Source: Diphasiastrum complanatum
Taxonomy: Eukaryota; Streptophyta; Lycopodiopsida; Lycopodiales; Lycopodiaceae
Length of the DNA: 64,000 nucleotides
Reading direction: 5' to 3'
NCBI GenBank assembly: GCA_029204225.1
Contig: CM055109.1
Span: 36,218,496-36,282,495 of the forward strand
A program made the translations under genes and the position numbers. This document shows positions 1-12,029 of the stretch, one piece after another. The notes beneath the pieces are model-generated. The model was not told the DNA's origin. It saw only the letters and a program-made list of their open reading frames with translations, and did no database searches. Position 1 is the first letter of the stretch; each line of letters opens with the position of its first letter.

Positions 1-844
1 CAAGTCTTAGGATACTCAGCTGTTATCTGCCAGCATCCCACAACACAAACCCGCATGAGTTAGTACAGTGGGGAAGACATGTGTCATAATTGAACATCAG
101 TTGTTATCCATGCCCGAAACAAGATTCACTACTTTATCAGCTCAAATGCAATTACATAGCATACTTGCAATCATCCGAACCATGACTTACTTTCCTAGCA
201 ATACATTCTATCCTTAAAACTTAACCATATCAGGGTAGATGCCATACTGATCAGTATAAGGGCATAAGGAACGTATGACGTACAAATTAACATTCACACA
301 TGTTAGAAGCTATTTACATATTACACATCATACAAGGAGTTACAACTCACGCTTTAGCGTCAGGTACCAAGGCAGAGAGATTCATGCCACACTGGCCCCT
401 TGAACTCTAATTTGTTTTTTTAGAGTCTAAATGCCACGAGGCTTGGGCAAATCCATGCCATTCAAGCCTACAAGAGCCGAACCCTAATCAAAATTTTAGC
501 CTACATAATGCAACAACATTTTATTTATCCAACATTCCCATCTCTTATGACAATAACATTTTATATTTACAAACAACTCTACGTAGCGTGTATATTCTCA
601 CAATTACCATGGCATAATCAACCAAAAACAACTACGAGCAACCTTAACAGATTGTCTTCAAGTCATGGCATGCAATTTGGGATTGTGTGATGTCAAAAAG
701 CAGATAACCTAACATGGTGAAGGTCTGTTTCTTATTGATTCCTTCATGCAAAAAGTTTGCTATCGTGCTGGCCCAGTTGTAGAGTGTGACTCTTTGAACT
801 AGAGATTCTGCCAGCAACAGAAAAAACCATCATAGGAATGCGCT
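1..844. other. Unidentified non-coding stretch
   Basis: I recognise no gene here. The sequence is moderately AT-rich, without long open frames or obvious tandem repeats. Around 440-470 there is a short phrase (gggcaaatccatgccattc) that resembles the periodic sequence at 32.77 and 33.03 kb, so part of this stretch may belong to the same dispersed repeat. Confidence 0.4.
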
Positions 845-1383
845 TTAACCTTCGATCTCTGCTATGGTTAGGTACGTGCATGCTGCAGCCAGATCCTTGC
901 TCTTGTTCTTGTACTTGTCCACCGAGGTGTCTAGGAATTGGAGATGTTGAGTGCTCTCTAACTCCTTCAGCTTCTTTGTGATTTTGATTGGCCCTTCTTG
1001 AAATCCGAACTCCATCAGGTCCTTGGTGGCCAGAGGAACGACAAATGTGTGGGCACTGTTCTTTGAAAGCTTGTATGAAAACTCTTTCAAGGTAGGGTTG
1101 TATCGGTTATAGGCCGCTATCATCAGGAGGTGGCTCTGATAACCATGGGTCGGAGGGATCTTAATCTCCAACTTTTGAAACATTGCCTCTACATACATTG
1201 TTGCATTTCTTTCATATCCACTAGGCCTAGGCTGACAGGTACATCAATGCTTTCAACCATGAATTCGAATTCAACAACAGTAGTCATGTTTATTTTAGCT
1301 CGTTTTTGTGCGTTTACATCATGGTTTATTGCAATCTTTCTGGCTCTCTCTCGGTCTGTAGAATCATAATGTGTAGTCGACAA
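845..1383 (-). pseudogene. Hypothetical minus-strand ORF pair, probably one frameshifted gene
   Basis: Two open frames meet on the minus strand. A 64-codon frame (1383-1189) contains a basic RxRARK segment, and a 117-codon frame (1198-845) is rich in Lys/Glu/Leu. They overlap by a few bases in different frames (the upstream frame ends Q-Q-C-M-stop as the downstream ATG begins), which suggests one protein of about 180 residues broken by a single-base indel. I see no signal peptide, membrane segment or metal-binding motif and recognise no family. It could also be chance ORFs inside an old repeat. The CACTA relic starts about 300 bp to the right on the other strand. Confidence 0.3.
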
Positions 1384-1558
1384 GTATGATCGTCAATAGC
1401 AAAAAAGTGATGCAATATTAATTGCATGTGTCAGATTGTTGAGCATTCACAAAGATAGCCAGAGAGTCGTCGCAAGAGATAGCACTTGGTTACACAAAAA
1501 ATCTCTGAGGTGTAAGTACACTTGTGAATGGTCATCTTATGCTGGTCGGTCGATGAGT

Positions 1559-1712
1559 CTCTCGACTGATGTGTCCGTTGGTTGATGTGACCTTTGATTG
1601 ACGTGTCCTTCATGTGAACTTCGGTTGTTAATGTCCTTGTGGCTGATGTGCTTCAGCTAATGTTCCTTCGGTTGACATGACCTTTGATTGATGTACCTTT
1701 GGCTAATGCGAT
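1559..1712. repeat. Degenerate 15-17 bp minisatellite
   Basis: Imperfect tandem copies of a unit close to GTTGATGTGACCTTTG, with about nine degenerate repetitions (variants gactgatgtgtccgttg, attgacgtgtccttc, gctgatgtgcttca, gttgacatgaccttt). The array runs into the start of the transposase-derived ORF, so the first residues of that ORF are repeat-encoded. Confidence 0.6.
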
Positions 1713-2190
1713 CGAAATGGTATGTTTGTTGGAAAGAGATTTTCCAACTTCCTGTTGGGATATACAAGTTCATCTTCTAGTGCATTTGGTCGAAGAAGTA
1801 TCAATTGCAAGACCTGTGCAGACGAGATCGATGTTCTACCTTGAGCGCTTTATGAAAGTTTTGAAGGGCTTTGTGAGACAAAAGGCAAGGCCAGAAGGTA
1901 GCATTGCAGAAAGTTGGCTTGTACAAGAATCTTTGTTTTATATCACCGAAATAATCTCACAATTGCATCCTGCAAGTCCAAAAATTTTGTGTGAAGAAGA
2001 AGGTGAACGTGTTAAGGGTGAAGTACCACAAGGAAATGGTGTGCAAAAAAGACTTTCACCTCAATTAAAAGAGAAAATCGACACATTCATATTATATAAT
2101 TGTGGACAAATGGAAAAGTGGATTTCAAGGTATGAAGAAGCCAAAAAGGAAAGAAACATAACATTGAAACGAAGAAGAAATATCAATTGA
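1684..2190 (+). pseudogene. CACTA (En/Spm) TNP2-type transposase remnant, DUF4218 region
   Basis: The 168-codon frame matches the DUF4218 region that follows the catalytic domain in plant CACTA transposases. The family pattern is visible: a Leu-rich start with LLERDFP, then VHLLVHLVEE, then RPVQTRSMFYLERFMKVLKG and the hallmark KARPEGSIAE at about residues 70-80. The catalytic Transposase_21 part is absent upstream, where a minisatellite lies, so this is a 5'-truncated relic. The reading frame stays open past 2190 only with frameshifts. A DUF4216 segment follows in the expected order about 250 bp downstream. The ATG at 1684 lies in the minisatellite and is unlikely to be a native start. Recognition is from memory of the family pattern. 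Confidence 0.8.
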
Positions 2191-2345
2191 AGAAGAAGAA
2201 GGGAGTTGGAGAACAACGAACCTTTGGAGCCTTTACCTTCAAAATGCTCTCGTGAATGGGTTTTTGATACGATGCTAAAAGCATATGAAACCGGAGAAGA
2301 AGTGACCGAATTAGAATGGAATTTGTTCGCGGATGTGGATGGAAG

Positions 2346-2426
2346 GTTAGTGTAATATTGTTTTTGTACTACTCAATATATGAATAGTATTTCTAATTAC
2401 ACACATTTTTTTTTTGTGTGTTTTAG
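2346..2426 (+). other. Possible intron between the two CACTA domains
   Basis: A donor-like GTTAGT at 2346 and a T-rich tract ending TTTTAG at 2426 bracket 81 bp with in-frame stops. Removing it leaves the two flanking frames out of register by one base, so either another site is used or the copy is also frameshifted. Confidence 0.35.
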
Positions 2427-2444
2427 TATACATCATACACTACC

Positions 2445-2825
2445 ATGTGGGCATATGGACACCATTACCGTGTTGAGAGAGTTGACAACAAGCAACGTAC
2501 ATATGATTGTGGTATAGTGGCCAACTTTCAACAAGAGAGTCGTTCTAGTGCGAGGGACCCTAATGTCATTTCAGGCGACCTAGACTATGTCGGCACATTG
2601 CAAGATATTTTTGAAGTTGATTACAAGACTAACGACAAATACTATATTTTTGACGTAAAATGGTTTAAGGTCATCTATCGTGGAAGCAACGCCACGATTA
2701 TAAATGATAACTCAAAGTTTTTTCAAATCGACTCCAAACCTTGCGGTTATGTTCTATTTCAGAATGTCACCACATATTCCCTCCCTACGGCGTGTAGGTT
2801 TTTCCATGCAAGTTGGAAAGATTAG
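2445..2825 (+). pseudogene. CACTA transposase C-terminal DUF4216 region
   Basis: This 126-codon frame carries the DUF4216 pattern found C-terminal to DUF4218 in CACTA transposases: DCGIVANFQQES, then YVGTLQDIFEVDY, then YYIFDVKWFKV near residues 65-80. It ends in an ordinary stop at 2823-2825 and is in the same orientation as the DUF4218 relic. It is part of the same dead element. I found no terminal inverted repeats starting CACTA on either side, so the element's ends are missing or outside my recognition. Confidence 0.75.
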
Positions 2826-3282
2826 AACCTCGCCTTTAACGTGAGAAAAGTAAGGGCTACACACCTTTCTAGGATTGGGAATTTTAATTATCTACATTTC
2901 ACCTTTGCATATTAATTAATTGCTAGTGTATGCGATAAAATACGATATTGCTTTGAACAAAGTGAAAATTATGAATTACATTTAATTTCTTACTATGTTA
3001 GATCACGTATTCTAATAATAAAACAAATTGAAACAACACAAACTCATCGATAAACTCACTCAAAGCTTAAGTACAAACGTGCAATTGCTCGTTCTTTAAA
3101 CGCTTGCTCTTTTTTTTTTTTGAATATTTTTATCACATGCACAAGCAATTAAAAAATAACACTATATTACACAATTGAACCATTATTATAAGCAAATTCA
3201 AACATACAATTACCATCAAACACTATCTAGTCATCTACTACTATAAATCTTAATCAAAACACACTCACACACCGACACTCTC
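2826..3282. other. AT-rich non-coding stretch
   Basis: No gene is visible. Short poly(T) at about 3111-3121 and many CAAACACTA-like words lead into the microsatellite field. It may be the 3' flank of the CACTA element. Confidence 0.4.
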
Positions 3283-4724
<1,442 letters not shown>

Positions 4725-4968
4725 TTAAAAGAAACAAACAAACACCAACCTCAAACAAACAAACAAAAAGCAAAACAAACAAAAATCAAGCACTAACCTC
4801 AAACAATGATCTTCAAGCATTGATCTTGAAGCACCCTCAAGCACTGATCTTCAAGCCCTCAAGCACTAATCACCCTCAATCGCCTCGATCGCTCCAAAGA
4901 CGCTCAAATTTGCAAAAAACAAAGTGAAAGAGAAGGCGCTGGATCGCGCGAATTCGAAGATTGAAATA

Positions 4969-5331
4969 GACGTCGGAATCCGACGGCCTCCAAACACGTC
5001 GGAATTCGACCTCTGTGCCCATTCAGGCCTGGACAAATGTGCCAGATGCCGTGGACAGGCTTTTTGGCTTGCTGACGTGGACGTCGGATTCCGACGTGCA
5101 CGTCGGATTGCACGTATTTTTTAAAAAAATCTATGGCACTTCATATTTGCAAGTCGGAATCCAACATGTCGGATTCTGACGTGCCTTTCAAAAATTGGTT
5201 GTCGCCCATATTTCCTAATTGCCGGAGTCTGGATTCGGATTTTTTACTAGGACGTCAGACTTTGACGTGTCGTATTGCGATGGATTATGAAATTTTTGAG
5301 CATACGTCGGACGCCCACGTTGGAATCTACA
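4969..5331. repeat. Cluster of palindromic CGTCGGAATCCGACG motifs
   Basis: At least seven copies of ACGTCGGAWTCCGACGT or half-sites occur in both orientations: 4969-4986, 4996-5010, 5081-5100, 5101-5114, 5152-5185, 5251-5279 and 5302-5331. The best copies are near-perfect dyads centred on GGAATTC or GGATTCC. Copies to the right are more degenerate. The function is unknown; see findings. Confidence 0.7.
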
Positions 5332-5637
5332 CGATATGTTATTGTGTATTTCATCATCATAAGATACAGGATGAAAAACAATGTTCATACTAGCATCATC
5401 AAAGAACTTTGTCAAATACATGACATGTTTTTTATCAAACACAAAATAAGATGAGTAAAGGGAGATATGGATAAACTTCCTTGATGTTCCTTTCTCTTTA
5501 CCCAAACCTTCATATTGATGTAGATTCAGGTCTCTTTTTCCTTGAGACAAGTGCTCCTTCTTGGGTTCCTCCTTGATGTCTTTTTTCTTCATCATGCTCA
5601 CTCCCTCTTGGTATTGATGATGAAAACATGGATCCAA
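5215..5637 (-). CDS. Unidentified 140-codon ORF
   Basis: This minus-strand frame begins with a His/Lys-rich, acidic-basic stretch and continues with a hydrophobic section (residues about 55-75, including YSSYFVFDKKHVMYLTKFF). I recognise no family. It lies directly downstream of copia fragment E on the same strand and runs into the palindrome cluster, so it may be part of a retroelement's 3' sequence rather than a gene. No catalytic motif is visible. Confidence 0.2.
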   Translation of the reverse strand: MDPCFHHQYQEGVSMMKKKDIKEEPKKEHLSQGKRDLNLHQYEGLGKEKGTSRKFIHISLYSSYFVFDKKHVMYLTKFFDDASMNIVFHPVSYDDEIHNNISCRFQRGRPTYAQKFHNPSQYDTSKSDVLVKNPNPDSGN

Positions 5638-5673
5638 ACCATGATCTTCTTCAAGACTCTCAAGGACTTTGTT

Positions 5674-6984
5674 TTAAAGTCTCCAAACTTGAATGTTTTT
5701 CTTCTCAATATGATATTTCAATTCAACAAAACAATCACCAAGATTATTTATACCAAATTTACTAGTCCACAACTGCTTACCGCTAGCAATTTGCATTACA
5801 TACTTGTTGAGCTTGAAACTAATGAGGCCAAATACTCTTGTATGGATATAAGTGTCCTTCAAGGATGATTCACTTACTCTCATACAAGGTTCACAATATG
5901 CCTCTTTGAAAATGAAGTCAAAATCTTTCAACTTATGAATGAAAATGTCATGCTTACTTCTAGCACACTCAAGAGTAAGTAGATATGACAACCACCTTTG
6001 ATTCCATAATTTAGAATTCAAAGGGACTTCATTACAAAACTCAACAAATGAAGTACAAAATGTAACCCCCTTTCCAACTTGCCTTTCCTTGTCCACAAAA
6101 ATGAACATTGATAGCTCCATCTTTGCTCTTGTGGCTCTCCTTGGAATAGTTGAAGCTCTCGGATTTTGCTCCTCCTCTTGATTAAGATCCTCCTTGATCT
6201 CAACCATATCTTTGTAGATATGATTCTTAGAGGATTCATCATTCAAGATTGCAAACATTTTGGCTCTACCATTTCTCTTTGTGCTAGCAAAATGTACATC
6301 CAAATGAATAAACTTCAGAGGGTGAGTAGTCTTAGTGATAGTGTTATAGAGAAGCAACCTATGTGCTTTAGCCAAAGCACATGCTTCAAAAACCTTTTCC
6401 TCCTTTTCCATGGATCTTGGAAGGCCTAGAGAAATCTTCTTCTTGCATGTGGCTTCCATAGACTTGTTGTTGATGTGACCAAGACTCTTGTGCCACAAAT
6501 CGTTTGTGGTCAGTTTGTCCTCCTTTGCTACCATCACAAATTGGTTAGGATCAACAAAAGCATCAAGCTCAAACAACCTCCCAAAACTTCTTCCTCTTGC
6601 TATGATCTTCCCATTCTTCTTGATGTTGCATATATTAGTAGAGAACTCCACAATGAAACCATGATCTAAAAGTTGGCCAACACTAAGCAAATTCTTAGTG
6701 ATGTTAGGAATGAAAAGAACACCATCTATCTTAGTACCTTCAACTTTACATTCATGATCATTTGCTGTTAAAATGGACTTTATAGGTCCTACATAAGGTG
6801 TGAGTTGAGAAAAGTACTCCCTTATACCCGACATGTGGGAGCTAGCCCCACTATCTATCCACCAAGGATCTTCACCTTTGACATTTGATGATGAAAAAGT
6901 TGACATCATGAGTGAGTCCTCATGATCTATTTCTCCTCTTGTCCAATGTTGGCTTGCCTTTGATCTTGATTCCTCTTGAAGCAT
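5674..6984 (-). pseudogene. Copia fragment E: protease and pre-integrase joined to the pol linker (internal deletion)
   Basis: The 436-codon minus-strand frame starts just after a CCHC knuckle and holds the copia protease signature WWIDSGASSHM (about residues 41-51). The GAG-pre-integrase region follows (LWHKSLGH, with the first Cys of the usual CxxC pair changed in FEACALAKAH), then HLDVH. The integrase breaks off at FAILNDESS and the frame jumps to the Pro/Arg-rich linker that normally separates integrase from reverse transcriptase. The second and third integrase acidic residues and all of RT and RNase H are therefore deleted. The last 170 residues are not recognisable copia. It is closest to element B (GEDPWWIDSGASSHM in both). 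The frame stays open through the deletion joint. Confidence 0.8.
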
Positions 6985-7330
6985 TCCGAGGCTTAGTGCC
7001 CCATCTTGTTACAATAGTAGCACTTGACCTTTGATTTGTCCATCTTGGGCTTGACTTGTGATGATGATGATGTAGATCCTCCTTGATCTCCATCCTTTGC
7101 TTGCTCCTTTTTGAATGCTCCTCCCTTGCTCTTTGCTTTGCCTTTGCTCTTGAAAAATAAGGGCTTTGTCATTATCATCATTGATGGAGAGCCTCTCCAT
7201 CCTTGATTTGATATGAGCCTTCCTACTCTCCTCGGCCATCAACACACTTTGAAGGTAGGCAAGTTTCCCATGATGGCATAGCTTTGGACAAGGTTAGTAA
7301 AAATCACTACATAAGCCATTCAAAACACTC
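6985..7330 (-). pseudogene. Copia fragment E: gag C-terminus with zinc knuckle, frameshifted
   Basis: Overlapping minus-strand frames (7245-7009 and 7181-6993) encode a Lys/Gly-rich gag tail (KSKGKAKSKGGAFKKE) and the start of a CCHC knuckle, CYYCNKMGH. The segment VLMAEESRKAHIKSRMERLSI in another frame corresponds to the gag of element B, so a frameshift separates the two parts. The gag N-terminus is missing: homology fades by about 7330. Confidence 0.75.
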
Positions 7331-7479
7331 ACTCCACCAGACTTGACATTGATCCTGCTTGCATGGATTTTGATCTTCCCATAGTGTCATGACACGTAGA
7401 TTGTATCCAATTCACAACACCTTGTGAAAATCCTATCAAAAGCTCTATCCATCTTATCACGTCACCACATACAGATATT

Positions 7480-7755
7480 GTGCATCCCATCACACTCAAC
7501 GTAAATCATACAGATTCTTCTATCTTAGCTACTCCATTGAAAAAAAGAACTCAACTTGCACGTATTTTGACAAGATTAAAAAATGAACAAAGTCTTTTAC
7601 GTACTATCAACTTGTCCAAAAATGTTTTAAATTTGTTGATCAAGTCTCCCCTTCCTCCTCATCTACATGCATTAGTTAAGCTATTTGATAGAAAGAAATA
7701 TTCATGTTGGCCTGATACGGTACCACTACCCCTATGTGGGAAAGGAAGAAATTGA
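7480..7755 (+). CDS. Unidentified 91-codon ORF
   Basis: A plus-strand frame with alternating basic and Leu-rich segments (for example LARILTRLKNEQSLLRTINL). I do not recognise it. It abuts the plus-strand copia integrase relic, whose frame continues across the TGA at its end (the stop probably replaces the Gly codon of the conserved NGVA motif). Its last residues may therefore be decayed retroelement sequence. Probably not a real gene. Confidence 0.15.
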   Translation: MHPITLNVNHTDSSILATPLKKRTQLARILTRLKNEQSLLRTINLSKNVLNLLIKSPLPPHLHALVKLFDRKKYSCWPDTVPLPLCGKGRN

Positions 7756-7918
7756 GTGGCTAAAAGGAAGAATAGGACTTTATGTGAAAGTGCTAAAACT
7801 ATGAGGTTAAGTGCTAATCTTGACATACCATTTTGGGATTAAGCTTTGTTGTGTGCCAATTTCTTGTGCAATAGGTGGCCGAGTGCTATTTTGGATGGAA
7901 GGACACCTTTTGAGATGC
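7754..7918 (+). pseudogene. Copia integrase relic, left half (split by element F)
   Basis: Plus-strand translation gives VAKRKNRTLCESAKTMRL, then a Trp-stop, ALLCANFLCNRWPSAILDGRTPFEM, closely matching the integrase of element A (VAERKNRTLCECAKAMRL ... ANYLCNRWTSASLDGKTPHEV). Two nonsense codons show it is dead. The copy is interrupted at 7918 by element F and resumes at 12460. Confidence 0.85.
7914..7918. repeat. Target-site duplication GATGC (left of F)
   Basis: GATGC directly precedes the TGTAG terminus of F and recurs at 12460-12464 directly after its ...CAACA terminus. The interrupted integrase frame is contiguous when F and one copy are removed. Confidence 0.9.
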
Positions 7919-8030
7919 TGTAGTCCGTCGTAGTATAGGGGTCCGTTCACTGGGAGCCGCCTGTGCACACCTGCATAGCAAGAGAGAGAGAAGGGAGATA
8001 GAGAAAGGAGATAGAGAGAGGTAGAGAGAG

Positions 8031-8167
<137 letters not shown>

Positions 8168-8330
8168 AGAGAGAGTAGAGAGTTCCCCAAGGATGGTTGG
8201 GGCTATGGGGGCTCGAGCGCCTACCCGTAGCTATGCACCATTCACCCTTGGAGAGAGAGAGGGAGAGAGAGCCTAAGTTGAGAAAGGCCTTGGGGGCTCG
8301 AGCGCCTACCCAAAGCTATTCTATCCCAAC

Positions 8331-8481
<151 letters not shown>

Positions 8482-9141
8482 TATTAAGAAGAATAGAAGA
8501 TGTGTACAATGGAAAATGGCCTCCTTATATAGTTGAGGAGGGAGGGCCATCTTGGCTCTCATTGGCCTATTTACAATGGCATCCTAGCCCTTCAAACTAA
8601 TTGAACTTCAATCTAATGGTTCAATAGGAAAAGGGCCAAACTCACATGATTCACGTGAGTTTGAGAGATTCCCTTTTAACTTAGAACCTTATGAAATTGA
8701 CTTTGGGCTTTTTAATTAATTTATTCTAACTAAGGTCCCAAGTCTTTTATTCAAGTTCTACCTAACCATTTTGCGTGCTCATTGGGTTGGGCTTACACAC
8801 GCAAGACGCGAGTGCCCTCACACTTTATTATTCTAACTATACAATGTACTATGGCGGGGCCCACAAGGTAAGGCTTGGCCGACAGTACTTTAAGTAGTGG
8901 GACCCACTTATTTATTTATGTATAGGAAATACCCACAACAGGGTCCACGGCCCAAAGTAGTGTCGGTCCCTCGGCACTAGGCAACAGCTGTCGTGAAGGG
9001 CTGCTGTTGTTAGGTTTTTTTTTTTTTTTTTTTTTTTGGGACATGGGTGCTTCAGGAAAAGCGTGAATAAAATTCGCCTACGTAAAACCTGAGGCTTTAT
9101 TGGATGATGGCGATCAGCAAGAACTTGGACTTGCCAGATTT

Positions 9142-9426
9142 TCAATAATACCCATAAGGGTCTGGTGGCCATTTTAGATAACCTTGTTCATTGACAATTG
9201 GGTAGTCAAGATATGCCCTCGGAGGATCCCAAGATAAATCTTGCTGATATAAGGGATCCTCATAGATCAGCGCAACTGGTCCCAATGTCATGGACTCCCC
9301 CAAATCATAATGTGGATATGACGTGCTTGCTTGATGCTCTTGTCTGTCCAGGTATTCATGGTATGCCATAACCTGACGACTTTCCTCAGCAGTCAATATC
9401 ATAGATTTAGGACAAGGCTTTGTCAT
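9142..9426 (-). pseudogene. Element F: C-terminal part of its gag-like protein or small second ORF
   Basis: A 94-codon frame, acidic and Tyr/Pro-rich, ending PPDPYGYY-stop. The homologous stretch in copy G (about 45.4-45.7 kb) reads the same protein in shifted frames. It lies between the zinc-finger gag ORF and the 3' LTR, so it is either the original C-terminus of gag separated by frameshift or a small downstream ORF. I see no enzymatic motif; it is not a protease. Confidence 0.5.
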
Positions 9427-9627
9427 TGTAGGTTTTGGTTCTTGCTGTGCAATTGGCTATTTTGGGCTTGGATTCCCTGGATTTGGCCGTCCAAGCAATG
9501 TGATGTCCCGATGTAGCTTTGTGGTGGCCAGATGTTGAGTGGAACATTCCGACTATGGTTGGATCTTGCTTATGATTGGCGTTGAAAGAGGACAATCTCC
9601 CACCTTAGTCTTTCCTTTCTCAATGGA

Positions 9628-10977
9628 CTATTCTCTTGAAGGTGGTACAGATGGATCTTTGCGTTGACTGGTAGTCAGTTTGCCTTCAAGTTGCTTGGTT
9701 GACGTGAGGCCCCTTTGTAACTCATCCACCAGAAGTTGTGGAAGCATTTGTTTAATGAGGCTTGGTAAAATCTGCTGGATTGTATCTGTTGCCAATTTTT
9801 TGACTTCTTCCGCTATCCCTGGTTGGATAGATTTTACCCACTCTATCTTCTGTGGTGTTGGTGATTCACGTGTGGCCGTGTCAACTTGTTTTAGGATCTT
9901 TCTCTCATTCCTTCCATCCGCATCTGCTTCGTAACCAGGTGGCACTAGAAGTTTGCGTTTGTAGTGCAGCTTCTCGGTTGGTGGATTTGCATGGTCATAT
10001 GTAGGTTGCTGATTCAAGCAGACATGAGTCATAATGGCTTTTCTTGGATCTCTTAGTGGACAATCACAACATGGGTGATTGATGCCGCATTGTTCACACC
10101 AAGGATAAAAGGAGGACAGATCATTTTGGTGTGGACATTCTGATCTACGACATTTACCTCCACATCTGAAGCACCGTATCATGTGTAAGATTCCATCACC
10201 TCTCATTTGATGCGCGCACACCAGTATCAGGTCTCCTTTGATCCCTTCCATGTAATATAGTGGTGAGCCAGTTTGAACTTCCCCTGTTTGGGATGGTTCG
10301 CTCGCTGATATAACCAATACTTCCACCGAACCTTGCCTAGCCACTAGAGAAAATTCTGAAAGTCCTGAGACCGATCCATTTTCTTTGGAGGAGCGATCTG
10401 ATGGCATAGATGAGGGTTTTGTTGATTGATTTCCAATCTCCAGAACTACCTTATTGGATTGATTTCGTAATCTCAGCCGAACTGGACATTGAGGTATTGG
10501 ATGTTTTCCAAAAAAATAATGGCACTGGTCCAGTGGTCGGATCTTCTGATTGGCAATTTGTGGTTCTGGGAGGTAATCAGATTGACTGCACATCTCATCT
10601 GTGTCACTGACAACTTGCATCTGATCGTCTGTGTTGCTAATACTTTGGCTAGCGTTGTCTGTGGCATCTTGTGGATTCGATGCTCTATCATCTCTGATTG
10701 TTTGAATGTTGGATATGGGCTGTGATGGTGTGTGCAAGATTTGTGCTTCTGCAATAGCGGCTGTCTTACAAAGTTTGTTTGGACTGGTATATGTTGTAAA
10801 GGGTGACATACCAATCTTGATCTCGTGCGGTAATCCGGCATAGAAAAATGCCATTTTGTAGTGACTAGGAAGACCGGAATTCCAATCTCCCGCCATCTTG
10901 GCAAATCATGTCGTGTAGCCCTTGAGAGTTTCTTCGGAAAGCATCGAGATTTGGGCAAGCTGCTCATACATTGCCAT
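9628..10977 (-). pseudogene. Element F gag-like protein, zinc-finger rich, one premature stop
   Basis: From the ATG at 10977-10975 (MAMYEQLAQ) the frame is about 449 codons with one internal TGA at 10906-10908, where copy G has CGA (Arg). The N-terminal part (ETLKGYT...FAKMAGDW...KMAFFYAGLPHEI) resembles the C-terminal half of a gypsy gag capsid domain. A Ser/Asn/Asp-rich middle follows, then Cys/His clusters: CHYFFGKHPIPQC, CFRCGGKCRRSEC and CEQCGINHPCCDC. These resemble the knuckles of the gypsy gag at about 53-54 kb. The C-terminus is Leu/Gln-rich and may form a coiled coil. It is likely a nucleocapsid-type RNA-binding protein. No protease or pol follows. Confidence 0.65.
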
Positions 10978-11525
10978 GGCCTGTTGTGTGCAAGATGAAG
11001 ATGATATGGAGTGGTGTGGTGATGTACGAGAGAGAGATTGGGGGATGCAGTCTTTGAAATGTGTATGAGGGAATTGATGATGAGGAGATGGAAGAGGAAA
11101 AGAAAAGCAGAAATATTCCTTTGTCTAGAACATTCACGGTTTGGGCAAGGGTAAATTTTATAAATAAATTCAATTATGCCCTTCCAGCGAAAGTCTTATG
11201 ACGAGGGATGATAATTGGAAAAGCACTTATGTAGATTTTTTGGCAAAGGGTTAGTTTTGCTTCAAAAAACTACTTTTCGACACTTCTCCGCAAGTTTATA
11301 GAAGGATTTTTCAATACCAACTATAGCTCGCTTTAGCCTTGGCGGTCTTGGGAGGAGTCTATCAAAGACAAAGTCACTCACCAAAGAGGCTTGGGCTAAA
11401 ATTATTATAATAGTTTTTATAGAAAAGGGCCTTCGACAGTCGTGGGAGGAGCTATCAAAGATAGGGTCGCTTCCCAACGAGGCTAATGGCCCAATTCGTA
11501 TTTTTATTTTTTATAGAAAAATAAA

Positions 11526-11830
11526 CCCTTGCAGATTTCTCTGTGTCCTGGTCTCAACGAGATGGAACTTCAGAGGCCTCTACAAAAGTTCGTTGTTGTT
11601 GTTGTTTTTTTTTTTTTTTGTTGACAACAAACCCTTGCAGATTTTTCTGTGTCCTGGTCTTAGTGAGACTAAGATAGAACTTCAAAGGCCTTTACAAAAG
11701 TTTGTTGTTTGTTATTTTTTTTTTGTTGACGATAAACCCTTGCAGATTTCTCTGTGTCCTGGTCTTAGTGAGACTAAGATGGAACTTTAGAGGCCTTTAC
11801 AAAAGTTTGTTGTTTTTTTTTTTTTTAACG
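11526..11830 (-). repeat. Leader tandem repeat of element F, 3 x about 105 bp
   Basis: Units begin CCCTTGCAGATTT at 11526, 11632 and 11737, each containing GTGTCCTGGTCT, a GAGA(T/C) segment, GGCCT(C/T)TACAAAAGTT and a poly(T) run. The same core (CTGGTCTCACTGAGA) recurs in the gypsy leader near 55225 and 55395. It lies between gag and the 5' LTR. Confidence 0.8.
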
Positions 11831-12029
11831 ATGCCGTAAAATATGAAAAGTAACCGATAAGACGTGAGGAGACTCGAAGGGAAAAAAAACTTGTTTGAGA
11901 AAGAAACATAAAAGAGAGTTAAAGAACGGGGAAAAAGAAAAGCTTAAAAAATACTTAGGTAACTTATGAGAAGGGAGGGAAAACTTAAAAAAATAAAATC
12001 ATTAAAAAACAGAAAAGAGTACTTTGAGA

